From contig JASLXP010000259.1 of NCBI GenBank assembly GCA_030740295.1, positions 1 to 12,503 on the forward strand: a stretch of DNA of 12,503 nt, read 5' to 3'. Positions 6,029 to 12,503 of the stretch are shown in pieces; within the stretch, counting starts at the first letter, position 1; each line of letters starts with the position of its first letter. The notes below the pieces were generated by a model. It had not been told where the DNA came from. It worked only from the letters and a program-made list of their open reading frames with translations, and did no database searches. Made by a program: the position numbers and the translations under genes. The stretch comes from Planctomycetota bacterium (GTDB lineage: Bacteria > Planctomycetota > PUPC01 > JACPCR01).

Positions 6029-8986
6029 TCACTTATCGAGTTTCACCACTTCCTTGGGACAGGCCAGGCTGTGCGGCACGTAGACGGCGCCCGGGAAATC
6101 AAGTCGAGGCTTGTCCTTCAACAGCGCTGTTATGGGCTCGAATGTCTTCAATATGGCTTTGTAATCAGGATCGTCTTTCGATTGAAAAACGGCTTGCTTG
6201 CACACTTCGGCGCCACCGGCTGACTTTGCCAGCGGCGCGGAGAGGAACTGGTTCTCTTCGACATTCGTGATACGCGTGTAGAACTTGCGCGGAATTTTCT
6301 CGTGACAGTCCGCGCAACGCCTCTTGCGCACATTCTCCAACACCCTGTCCAGGTTCCGCGGACGCATCATTCTGCTGCCGGGCTGGTTGGGGTGGTTGGT
6401 CTTGGAGTCCTTGTAGTACGGTACATTCAGATCCATCCAGGCGAATACCCGGCGCATGGACGTCGCATCCATGGCGACGCGCTTCTTGCCCATTTCATCA
6501 GGATGCCCTGACATGATTATCTCGGTGAGCTTGCTGGGATAGGCGCCCCACGTGCGAGGTTTGATCATCAGTATGTTCTCACCCGCGCCGTTAATGCTTG
6601 AGATCCATTTGACGTAAGGATTCCGGCCGACTGCAGCCAGGTTTCTCACGCCGTGCTGGAAGGGATTCTTTTCGCCGTGTGTTCCTTTCCTGGCGAGATA
6701 CTCGTAGGAGACACACCAGAAATCGGTCTTGTCGCCCGTGAGATCTATGCCCTTGGGCTGTTTGCGGGCGTTGTGACACTCGATGCAGTAATTGTCCCAC
6801 ACCGGCTGAACAATGGATGAATAGTCAAACTTCCTGCGGCCCCATTCGGGAATCTCGAGTTCCTGTGCCGGACGCTGTGCCGCCACAGACCTGGCTTTCC
6901 TGCTTATCGGGGCCGCGTAGTTGCGGTCAGCATGGCAACCGATACAGCTCTGCCGTTCACCTCGCTGGAAATGGGTGAGCGAACGCATTCGCTGCACCGC
7001 GCGCCCCTCCTTGTCGAGGGCCAGGAAGTAGATGGGGATTTCCGATGGCACCTTGAAGTGGGCTGAGCCGTCCTCTTCAACTTTGGCGTACCCCCACAAC
7101 TTCTTGGCCGCGTAAGTGGCGCCACAGGAGACCAGTGGGAACTGGAAACCGTAAATGCCCTTGTGGGGGGCAAAGTCACCTTTCTCAACTTCCTCGACAA
7201 CCGCGATCTGCTTGATTTCGCCGCGCTTCACATCAGGCACCAGCCCATTGTACACGTCCTGCATAGAAACCGAACCCCATGGTTCGTGCTTGCCCTTGGG
7301 CAGCCGGGAGGGAAGGACCGGCGGGGACTCAACCTCACGAATCGGGATGGGAGAATAATAACCCATGCCACCCTCCGGACGTGCGACCACCGTGCTCTCC
7401 GTTCTGTCATAATCGCGAAGGATGATTGTGCCGAGCTTTGAGACAAGGAAGTACTTCTCGTCGATCGGGAACGGGTTCTCATAGGGGCCTCTATTCACAA
7501 GGGCATTTCCCTTCAATCCAGGTCTGCCTGTGACCGGTGGCACCTGGACCTCCGGGCTGATGTTCTTTATTCCCTCCTGTGCGTTGGCGCCCTTGGAGGG
7601 ATCAATGACACCCAATACGCCCCGGCAGGAACCGTTGTGCCCGGTCATCACGCAGATCACTTTACGCGTTTTGCCGATTGAGCGTGCTTCCATGAATGTG
7701 CCCGGTTCCAGAACGCGGTTGCCAAAGAAGCCTTCCGATTTTGTGCCGTCCGGCTGGAGCGTCCAGAGGCTCTGAATCGGGCAGGCCGGCCGATCGACAT
7801 ATTCCCAGCGGCTGTAGATGATCCTGCCGTCGTTGAGAACGCTTGGCGTGAAATCGTTCAGGTAGCCGTGCGAGAGCTTGAAGACATTGGAGCCGTCCCT
7901 GTCCATCCGATGGAGCAACGGTGACGAGCTGGTGAAACAGTAGGCAAACGACAATTTGCGGTCCGAAAGAAACGCGATCCTGCCGTCCGGCAGCCAGCAG
8001 GGATTGAAGTTGTTCGAGAAGTGATTCGTCAACAGCACCGGCTTTCGGTCATCCAGGCTCATCCGGTACACCTGGTAGTGCCCGTCTGCCTCTGTAATCA
8101 GATGATTCAGACCCCGGACGGCCTTTTTCTTATAGCTGAACAGGATTTCCTTTCCGTCGTAGGAAAGAGTGCAATCCATCACTTCGCCCTGTCCGGCATC
8201 GAAGATCTGCTCCTTCTTGCCGCCATCCTTATCCGGCGTGAAGATGTAGATGCCACCGCCGGGCCTGAAACATTCAACATGGTAGACGTACACGTGACTG
8301 ATGTTGTACGCATGCCGCTGGACAAGAAGCATCTGCTTGAAGCCCAGTGCGCCGGCATAAAGCTTCTCGGCCAGTTCCGGAGATTCTTTGATGGCCGGGA
8401 CCACCGGAGCGCGACTGCCGCCAGCGCCCTGCATGGACTTCATGGCGATGAACTTGCCCAGGACCTTGTCGGAAGGGGATTCTGAATAGACTTCGATTTC
8501 CGATGCGCCAGGATTAATGCAGGCGTGGGAGCCGATGAACTTAAGTCTTATCTTGCCGGCCTTGGCAGGCTCACCAAGCTTCACTCTCTGCGGGCCGTGA
8601 CCCGGCTTGAAACTCGCTTTCGTTATCGGCTTCCTGGCATCATCCAGGTACACCTCGCAGGCCTTCCAGGTTTCCACCGCGAACGATGTGCGCCCGTAGT
8701 AAATGATCTCGGCCACTGTGACCGGCTCTTTCCATGTCATGGTAAGTTCGGCGCCGTTCCGGTGAGTCCTGCCCTGCACGGCCCACTCCTTGCCGACGCT
8801 GTTCCTGCGCCCGGCATCGGGAATAATCCCGTCAGCAACAAACCTGGCCTGGTAATCGCGGTTGTATTCTGAGTTCGCAGTGACCTTGGCTTTCAGAGCC
8901 AGATTCTTCGGTCCTTTCTTCTCAGCCACAGCAGGACTCGCCGCAATAGCCATCAGGGCAACTACAAATGACAAACGAGTACGCAT
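6029..8986 (-). CDS. Exported HzsA-related multihaem cytochrome with discoidin-like and PD40 propeller domains
   Basis: From the ATG at 8984-8986 the product has 985 residues; AGAGGG lies 9 bases upstream, and an in-frame TTG at 9055 lacks support. Residues 1-21 are a signal peptide (MRTRLSFVV to SPAVA). Residues about 28-168 resemble an F5/8 type C or NPCBM domain (NLALKAKVTANSEYNRD, VTVAEIIYYGR). Then comes a PD40/TolB-like propeller with turns SYDGKEILFSY, WLPDGRIAFLSDR and VLNDGRIIYSR. The C-terminal half has three c-type haem sites: CIGCH (681-685), CIECH (734-738) and CADCH (891-895). A propeller followed by cytochrome domains is the layout of hydrazine synthase alpha subunit relatives, which are common in non-anammox Planctomycetota and Lentisphaerota. 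Hydrazine synthesis is therefore not implied. It probably acts in the periplasm in electron transfer or binding of a carbohydrate-like ligand (inference). No beta or gamma hydrazine synthase partner is adjacent. Confidence 0.85.
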   Translation of the reverse strand: MRTRLSFVVALMAIAASPAVAEKKGPKNLALKAKVTANSEYNRDYQARFVADGIIPDAGRRNSVGKEWAVQGRTHRNGAELTMTWKEPVTVAEIIYYGRTSFAVETWKACEVYLDDARKPITKASFKPGHGPQRVKLGEPAKAGKIRLKFIGSHACINPGASEIEVYSESPSDKVLGKFIAMKSMQGAGGSRAPVVPAIKESPELAEKLYAGALGFKQMLLVQRHAYNISHVYVYHVECFRPGGGIYIFTPDKDGGKKEQIFDAGQGEVMDCTLSYDGKEILFSYKKKAVRGLNHLITEADGHYQVYRMSLDDRKPVLLTNHFSNNFNPCWLPDGRIAFLSDRKLSFAYCFTSSSPLLHRMDRDGSNVFKLSHGYLNDFTPSVLNDGRIIYSRWEYVDRPACPIQSLWTLQPDGTKSEGFFGNRVLEPGTFMEARSIGKTRKVICVMTGHNGSCRGVLGVIDPSKGANAQEGIKNISPEVQVPPVTGRPGLKGNALVNRGPYENPFPIDEKYFLVSKLGTIILRDYDRTESTVVARPEGGMGYYSPIPIREVESPPVLPSRLPKGKHEPWGSVSMQDVYNGLVPDVKRGEIKQIAVVEEVEKGDFAPHKGIYGFQFPLVSCGATYAAKKLWGYAKVEEDGSAHFKVPSEIPIYFLALDKEGRAVQRMRSLTHFQRGERQSCIGCHADRNYAAPISRKARSVAAQRPAQELEIPEWGRRKFDYSSIVQPVWDNYCIECHNARKQPKGIDLTGDKTDFWCVSYEYLARKGTHGEKNPFQHGVRNLAAVGRNPYVKWISSINGAGENILMIKPRTWGAYPSKLTEIIMSGHPDEMGKKRVAMDATSMRRVFAWMDLNVPYYKDSKTNHPNQPGSRMMRPRNLDRVLENVRKRRCADCHEKIPRKFYTRITNVEENQFLSAPLAKSAGGAEVCKQAVFQSKDDPDYKAILKTFEPITALLKDKPRLDFPGAVYVPHSLACPKEVVKLDK

Positions 8987-9054
8987 GATATGGTGCCCTC
9001 TTTCTATGCACGGCCGCTGAGTGGCCGCGGAACTTTTGATGATATCGGGACGCA

Positions 9055-9116
9055 AAGGTGTTCCTCCAGCCCGAGAGGATCATAGTGACCGAACACGCCA
9101 GGCACAAGAACACCTT
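9055..9116. repeat. 9-bp inverted repeat with 44-base loop
   Basis: AAGGTGTTC (9055-9063) and GAACACCTT (9108-9116) are perfect complements. A second GAACAC at 9091-9096, 17 bases before the right arm, could compete for pairing. It might be a pair of regulator half-sites or a folded leader of the HzsA-related transcript; chance cannot be excluded. Confidence 0.45.
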
Positions 9117-9120
9117 CACC

Positions 9121-9147
9121 TGCGGTTTCGCCTGTCAGTAAACCGCA
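9121..9147. repeat. 8-bp-stem hairpin
   Basis: TGCGGTTT (9121-9128) and AAACCGCA (9140-9147) form a perfect stem around an 11-base loop. It starts five bases after the previous repeat. No T-tract follows it, so a terminator is unlikely; a transcription-factor site or leader structure is possible. Confidence 0.45.
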
Positions 9148-9205
9148 AGCAATTCGCTGCCGCCAGGCAACACCGCTTTGTTGGCCAGGATGCACGCGGC
9201 GACCC

Positions 9206-9233
9206 TTGACAGATTAAGCTCCCCCTGTAATGT
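9206..9233 (+). promoter_or_regulatory. Candidate promoter of the membrane protein / LVIVD genes
   Basis: A consensus TTGACA at 9206-9211 is followed after 16 bases by TAATGT (9228-9233), which keeps the key T-A and final T of a -10 box. An alternative TGTAAT at 9226-9231 gives a spacer of only 14. The site is about 35 bases upstream of the ATG at 9267. The -35 is strong, the -10 weak, and the call is tentative. Confidence 0.4.
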
Positions 9234-9245
9234 CCGGGACATTAC
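9227..9245. promoter_or_regulatory. Perfect 19-bp palindrome, candidate operator
   Basis: GTAATGTCC (9227-9235), a central G, and GGACATTAC (9237-9245) are perfectly symmetric. It covers the proposed -10 region and ends 21 bases before the ATG of the membrane-protein gene, the position expected of a dimeric repressor's operator. The alternative is two abutting ends of an insertion element or its footprint. Confidence 0.5.
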
Positions 9246-9266
9246 GAATTCAACAAGAGAGTCGGC

Positions 9267-9935
9267 ATGAATGGCACACTGAGGAATTACCATCATTCAG
9301 GAAGCTTTGGGGCGAGTATATTTCTTTTGCCTCTGCTGGTGCCAATCGCGGCTGTTGTCCTGGGCCTGATTTACGCCTACGTCGATCTGTACTGTCCAAT
9401 CGCAGGCTACGTTTCTGTTCTGTTTGTTTTAGGCTTTGGATTTGGGGTGGGATTTACTGTTGGCTATGCAGGGAAGGCGTCCAAGTGCCGGAGTAGACCA
9501 TTTCTGACAGTCGCGGGTCTTGTTGCTGGCATCCTCGCTTTGTATTCCGGATGGGTTTTCTTTGAGTTCGCTCTGCTCAATCGTTACGGCAACATATCCA
9601 TACCGGCAAGCAGCTTGCCCGATATGTTCCTCTCCCCAGTCGGGCTGTGGAAGACAGCCGAGAACATAAACGCCAATGGCTGGTATTCGATCAGCGGAAC
9701 TACCCCGTCAGGAATCGTGCTCTGGATCTTCTGGGCAATTGAGGCCGTCCTCGTTGTGGGAATGGCTGCCGTGCTGGCGCCGGCAGCTATAGACGAGGAG
9801 GTCTTCTGCGAACAGTGCTTCGACTGGTGTGACAGTTCCGACCTGCCAATCTATCTGGAAGCGTGCCCATGTCCGGCTTTCCATTCTTCATGCTCCTGGG
9901 CCAGAGCCATGCCTACATCACCGCGGGCGGCCTGA
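9267..9935 (+). CDS. Four-helix membrane protein with cysteine cluster, C-terminus probably aberrant
   Basis: The product has 222 residues. AGAGAG lies 5 bases before the ATG. Hydrophobic segments at about 17-38, 44-68, 79-105 and 148-172 predict four membrane helices. A polar loop (about 106-147) includes NANGWYSISGTTPSG and joins helices three and four. Right after the last helix comes FCEQCFDWC, with Cys181, Cys184 and Cys188 arranged like one half of a zinc ribbon. A soluble metal-binding domain would be expected to continue here. Instead, from about residue 199 the frame runs into DNA that encodes the next protein in another frame, giving a Pro/Cys/Ser-rich tail that looks non-native, to the stop at 9935. 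I suspect truncation by deletion or frameshift. I do not know the function; the first 198 residues look like a genuine conserved protein. Confidence 0.7.
   Translation: MNGTLRNYHHSGSFGASIFLLPLLVPIAAVVLGLIYAYVDLYCPIAGYVSVLFVLGFGFGVGFTVGYAGKASKCRSRPFLTVAGLVAGILALYSGWVFFEFALLNRYGNISIPASSLPDMFLSPVGLWKTAENINANGWYSISGTTPSGIVLWIFWAIEAVLVVGMAAVLAPAAIDEEVFCEQCFDWCDSSDLPIYLEACPCPAFHSSCSWARAMPTSPRAA
9857..9861 (+). promoter_or_regulatory. Possible Shine-Dalgarno of the first LVIVD gene
   Basis: GGAAG lies 7 bases before the ATG at 9869, inside the membrane-protein frame. It favours 9869 over the GTG at 9863 and means the LVIVD gene could be translated even if its original 5' end was lost. Confidence 0.45.
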
Positions 9936-11869
9936 TCGGAGTTGCGGACGTCTCCGAGCCGTTGAAGCCGTCGTATGTTAAATCCATGCCGAGCCTGGCC
10001 TCGATGAAGGGGCGGATGGCCGGCGACAAGCTCTTCTTCGCGGCCGGTTGGCGCGGCATCGTGATTTACGACGTCTCCGATCCTGATGACCCGGAACTGG
10101 ATGAAATCGTCTCCATCGCAAAGCCCTTCGACCTGGAAACTGTCGATGGCAAGACCATCTATCTTCTGGAGGACGGCCCAGCTCCACCTAAGGGGCAGCC
10201 GCGGAAGAGCTCGATCCTTCGGATCGTGAGCCGCGGGGATGACGGCGCGTGGCAAGAAGCCGGCAATCTCGGCGGCTTCAGTCAGTTCGGACAGAGGGGT
10301 GGAAGTTCGCAGGCCGGCTGCCACCGGATTCGATACGCCGATGGTTTTGTTTACTTCGCAGATACGAGCGGGCTGCATTGCGTTGACGTTCGCAATCCAT
10401 CGCAGCCGAAACTGACCGACACTTATGAAGTGCTGAAGTTCAAGGATGAATACTACGGACTGGGCATGGGGGGGATGGACCTGTTCGCGCTTGATGGCCG
10501 CCTCTTTGTCGCCGCGGGCAGGAGCGATCCGAAGATTCGTGCGAACGCCGACTTCCCACCATTCCAGAGACGCAAAAAAGAAGACTGGCCGAAGCGGAAA
10601 TTCATCGGCGGCGTCTACATCCTGGATATCTCAACTCCCGGAAAGATGTCCACCGCCGCGATTATTGACGAAGCCGAGATGGGCATGCATACGGTGACCA
10701 ACGTGGCGGTCGAGGGGAACATCCTTTACGCCACCTCGCGCATCATGGGGCTCGCGACCTATGACATCTCTGATCTGAAAAGAATCCAGCGACTGGGCCG
10801 TATCTCGCTGTCGGGCGAAGTCGAGTACGCACGCATCGTCGGCGACCAGTTGATGGCGCAGGGCAACGGGCTGTATGTGTGTTCGGCCTTCCCGGCCGAG
10901 AAAGCGGAGATACTCGGTTTCTGCTGGACAGATACCTGGCTCTTCGGAGACGGGCTTTTTGCCAAGCCCGGCTCGCCATACGCCTGGTTTCACAACCTGC
11001 ATGGCGACGGCATGCGGCTCGTCAATTTTGGCAACCCCAAGCGGCCCTATGTTGCTGAGTATTTCGTGCCGACGATGTCGTGGGCCGCCTGGAAGGGGGA
11101 CTTGCTTTACGCGGCCAAAGCCGGGCACCGTTCCTGGGAAAACTATGCGGAGAAGCAGAATATCCCGATTCAGCCGGCCGCGAAACGAACGGGCGAGATT
11201 AACCGGGGGCTGGTCATCTACAACGTTCGGAATCCCCGGAACCCGCTGGCCGTCTCCCAACTTTCAACCGAAGCCCCACTCACACGGCTGGAGCTCCGCG
11301 ACAATCTTGTGTATGCGCTCGGAACTCTGGACGGCCGAAAGAAGCAGGCGGTCTATGTCTTCGACGTGGAGAATCCGAAAGAGCCACATGTCATTGGCAA
11401 ATGGGTTGGTGACTATTCCGATCAGGGCCTGATGGGGCCCTGGAGAATGTTCCTTTACAGGGACCGGCTGTTCCTGCCCATGTCGCAGGGACGAGGCGTC
11501 CGCGTTCTGGATGTTTCCGATCCTCAGCGAATCAAACTGAAAAGTGTGATGAAGCACCACGACCGCACCATCGGAGTGAACAGCCTGATGAGCGCAAACA
11601 CTTTTCACGTTGCAGGTGACCGGATGTTCATCTCTGATTACTGGCATGGCGTCCACGTGTTCGACGTCCGCAGGATCGACCGGCCGCAATACCTCGAAAC
11701 CATCAAAAGCCCTGACAAGAAATTCTCGGCGTTCAGCTACGGAACCTCCGTGAGCGGATACGGCCGATACATTTACAAGACCGCCTTCGGTGGCGTGGAT
11801 ATTTACGAGGTGAATACGCCACCAGAAAAACCAGAAGGCAAAATCACGGTCGAGTGGATGAAGAATTGA
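9869..11869 (+). CDS. LVIVD-repeat beta-propeller protein, no signal peptide
   Basis: From the ATG at 9869 the product has 666 residues; a GTG at 9863 would add two. It is built almost wholly of LVIVD-type units (hydrophobic strand, D-[IV]-S-x-P, then a second strand). Clear copies end in ADVSEPLKP (about 26-34), IYDVSDPDDP (66-75), CVDVRNPSQP (171-180), ILDISTPGK (251-259), IYNVRNPRNP (450-459), VFDVENPKEP (497-506), VLDVSDPQR (546-554) and VFDVRRIDRP (597-606), so about eleven in all. Such repeats form propellers, usually exported and thought to bind ligands or proteins; no catalytic residues are known. Oddly there is no signal peptide, unlike the next gene, and the frame begins almost inside a first repeat. 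The start overlaps the membrane-protein frame by 67 bases. The 5' end may be missing. The stop is 16 bases before the second LVIVD gene. Confidence 0.85.
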   Translation: MSGFPFFMLLGQSHAYITAGGLIGVADVSEPLKPSYVKSMPSLASMKGRMAGDKLFFAAGWRGIVIYDVSDPDDPELDEIVSIAKPFDLETVDGKTIYLLEDGPAPPKGQPRKSSILRIVSRGDDGAWQEAGNLGGFSQFGQRGGSSQAGCHRIRYADGFVYFADTSGLHCVDVRNPSQPKLTDTYEVLKFKDEYYGLGMGGMDLFALDGRLFVAAGRSDPKIRANADFPPFQRRKKEDWPKRKFIGGVYILDISTPGKMSTAAIIDEAEMGMHTVTNVAVEGNILYATSRIMGLATYDISDLKRIQRLGRISLSGEVEYARIVGDQLMAQGNGLYVCSAFPAEKAEILGFCWTDTWLFGDGLFAKPGSPYAWFHNLHGDGMRLVNFGNPKRPYVAEYFVPTMSWAAWKGDLLYAAKAGHRSWENYAEKQNIPIQPAAKRTGEINRGLVIYNVRNPRNPLAVSQLSTEAPLTRLELRDNLVYALGTLDGRKKQAVYVFDVENPKEPHVIGKWVGDYSDQGLMGPWRMFLYRDRLFLPMSQGRGVRVLDVSDPQRIKLKSVMKHHDRTIGVNSLMSANTFHVAGDRMFISDYWHGVHVFDVRRIDRPQYLETIKSPDKKFSAFSYGTSVSGYGRYIYKTAFGGVDIYEVNTPPEKPEGKITVEWMKN

Positions 11870-11885
11870 AAGTGAGACCGCACTC

Positions 11886-12503
11886 ATGATTAGTCCGACA
11901 ATACTCACGTTGCTCTTTGCCTTCGCTCCTGAAGGCATCGCCGAAGAAGATCTACCTGTCGCGAAATACCATTTCAATATCCTGAGCCCGCGCACGCCTC
12001 TTCTGTTGAAAGAGGATTATCTGTTCGCTGGATTCAAAGACGAGCTTCGGGTCTACAACGTGCGCAACCGGCTGAAGCCATCCCAGATCGCCACCCTCAA
12101 GCTCACTGGGCTGATCAACGACATTGCTGAAGTCGACGACAATACGCTTGCCCTGGTCAATGGCGCGCTCCTGGTCACGGTTGATATCTCCAGTCCTGGA
12201 AAACCTGAGAAGATTCATCAGTCTGTGGTCGGTGTCCCGGAAACTCACGGACCTGAAAGCCTGGTCGTGCGCAACCGGCGGGCATACATCACTTGCCGCA
12301 AAGCAGGTCTGAAGGTTTACGATCTTTCGGATAGGTCGCGTCCTCGATCGCTCGGACAATTGAAGCTGCGCGGCCTCGCAAAGAATCTCGCGCTCGATAG
12401 AGATCGGTGTTACGTCGCCACGCAGACAGGCGTAGCCATCGTGGATGTTTCCGAAGATAAACCTCGATTACTGAGCTTCTACGACTCATTGCGATCCGCG
12501 GAA
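11886..12503 (+). CDS. Exported LVIVD-repeat protein, C-terminus beyond window
   Basis: An ATG at 11886 opens a frame that stays open for exactly 206 codons to the right edge. It begins MISPTILTLLFAFAPEGIAE, a signal peptide with cleavage near residue 19. At least four LVIVD-type units follow: LRVYNVRNRLKP (54-65), LVTVDISSPGKP (96-107), LKVYDLSDRSRP (142-153) and VAIVDVSEDKP (183-193). The predicted role is a periplasmic or surface propeller for ligand or protein binding. The gene lies 16 bases after the first LVIVD gene on the same strand, so the two are probably one transcript and may have arisen by tandem duplication. The ribosome binding site is weak (GTGAG at a rather long distance). 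What follows the propeller in this protein cannot be seen. Confidence 0.85.
   Translation, partial: MISPTILTLLFAFAPEGIAEEDLPVAKYHFNILSPRTPLLLKEDYLFAGFKDELRVYNVRNRLKPSQIATLKLTGLINDIAEVDDNTLALVNGALLVTVDISSPGKPEKIHQSVVGVPETHGPESLVVRNRRAYITCRKAGLKVYDLSDRSRPRSLGQLKLRGLAKNLALDRDRCYVATQTGVAIVDVSEDKPRLLSFYDSLRSAE

Larger units (their letters stand above)
8987..9266. other. Divergent intergenic region with several inverted repeats, no convincing gene
   Basis: This 280-base stretch separates the start of the HzsA-related gene from the start of the membrane-protein gene. Short open frames exist on both strands but resemble no family and contradict each other. It should hold promoters for both directions. 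Three inverted repeats stand out (9055-9116, 9121-9147, 9227-9245) and are listed separately. Confidence 0.6.

Noticed and set aside
6029..8986. True hydrazine synthase alpha subunit of an anammox organism
   Set aside because: The F5/8-C-like front domain and lack of beta/gamma genes fit the broad HzsA-related group, not the anammox enzyme.
8922..9119. Short minus-strand frame with a signal-like start (VFLCLACSVTMILSG)
   Set aside because: It overlaps the secured signal-peptide coding region of the HzsA-related gene and its tail is Cys-rich noise; the competing frame at 9004-9195 is no better.
10631..11260. 209-codon minus-strand frame
   Set aside because: It lies entirely within the LVIVD gene on the opposite strand with no motif of its own.
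11264..11995. 243-codon minus-strand frame opposite the two LVIVD genes
   Set aside because: It is antisense to clear LVIVD repeats and crosses the junction of two genes; its composition reflects the opposite strand's codons.

Overview
The window is about 12.5 kb of gene-dense bacterial DNA carrying eight complete or nearly complete protein genes and two genes cut by the window ends. I see no RNA genes, CRISPR array or intact mobile element. The families present fit a PVC-group bacterium (Planctomycetota, Lentisphaerota, Verrucomicrobiota or Kiritimatiellota) or a similar environmental heterotroph. They include an HzsA-related multiheme cytochrome with a discoidin-like front domain, tandem LVIVD beta-propellers, a GH32-like propeller of a kind usually left hypothetical in such genomes, and a secreted NlpI-like TPR protein. 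The taxon is inferred from gene content and cannot be fixed from this sequence alone.

Left block (1-4371, minus strand). Five genes are packed head to tail and probably co-transcribed. In order of transcription they are a secreted TPR protein, a cytoplasmic GH32/43-like five-bladed propeller protein, a multi-pass membrane protein of unknown function, an exported alpha/beta hydrolase with a G-x-S-x-G elbow, and an exported amidohydrolase that runs off the left edge. Gaps are 30, 12 and 5 bp, and the last pair overlaps by 4 bp (ATGA). Three of the five products are enzymes or enzyme-like, so the block looks like a catabolic cassette for a carbohydrate or ester substrate.

Middle (4372-9266). 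A short divergent intergenic region with a striking perfect hairpin separates that operon from a plus-strand M14-type zinc carboxypeptidase-like gene starting at 4497 behind a good Shine-Dalgarno. This gene converges on a minus-strand 985-residue exported protein. That protein has a signal peptide, an F5/8-C-like domain, a PD40-type propeller and three CXXCH haem sites, and matches what is usually called HzsA-related. The 280 bp upstream of it contains no convincing gene but three inverted repeats. One is a perfect 19-bp palindrome sitting where an operator would overlap a promoter for the next gene.

Right block (9267-12503, plus strand). This holds a four-helix membrane protein with a cysteine cluster, a 666-residue LVIVD-repeat propeller, and a second LVIVD protein with a signal peptide that runs off the right edge. 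The first two overlap by 67 bp out of frame. The membrane protein's tail looks like out-of-frame LVIVD coding sequence, and the LVIVD protein has no signal peptide. The junction may therefore be a deletion that removed the 3' end of one gene and the 5' end of the other.
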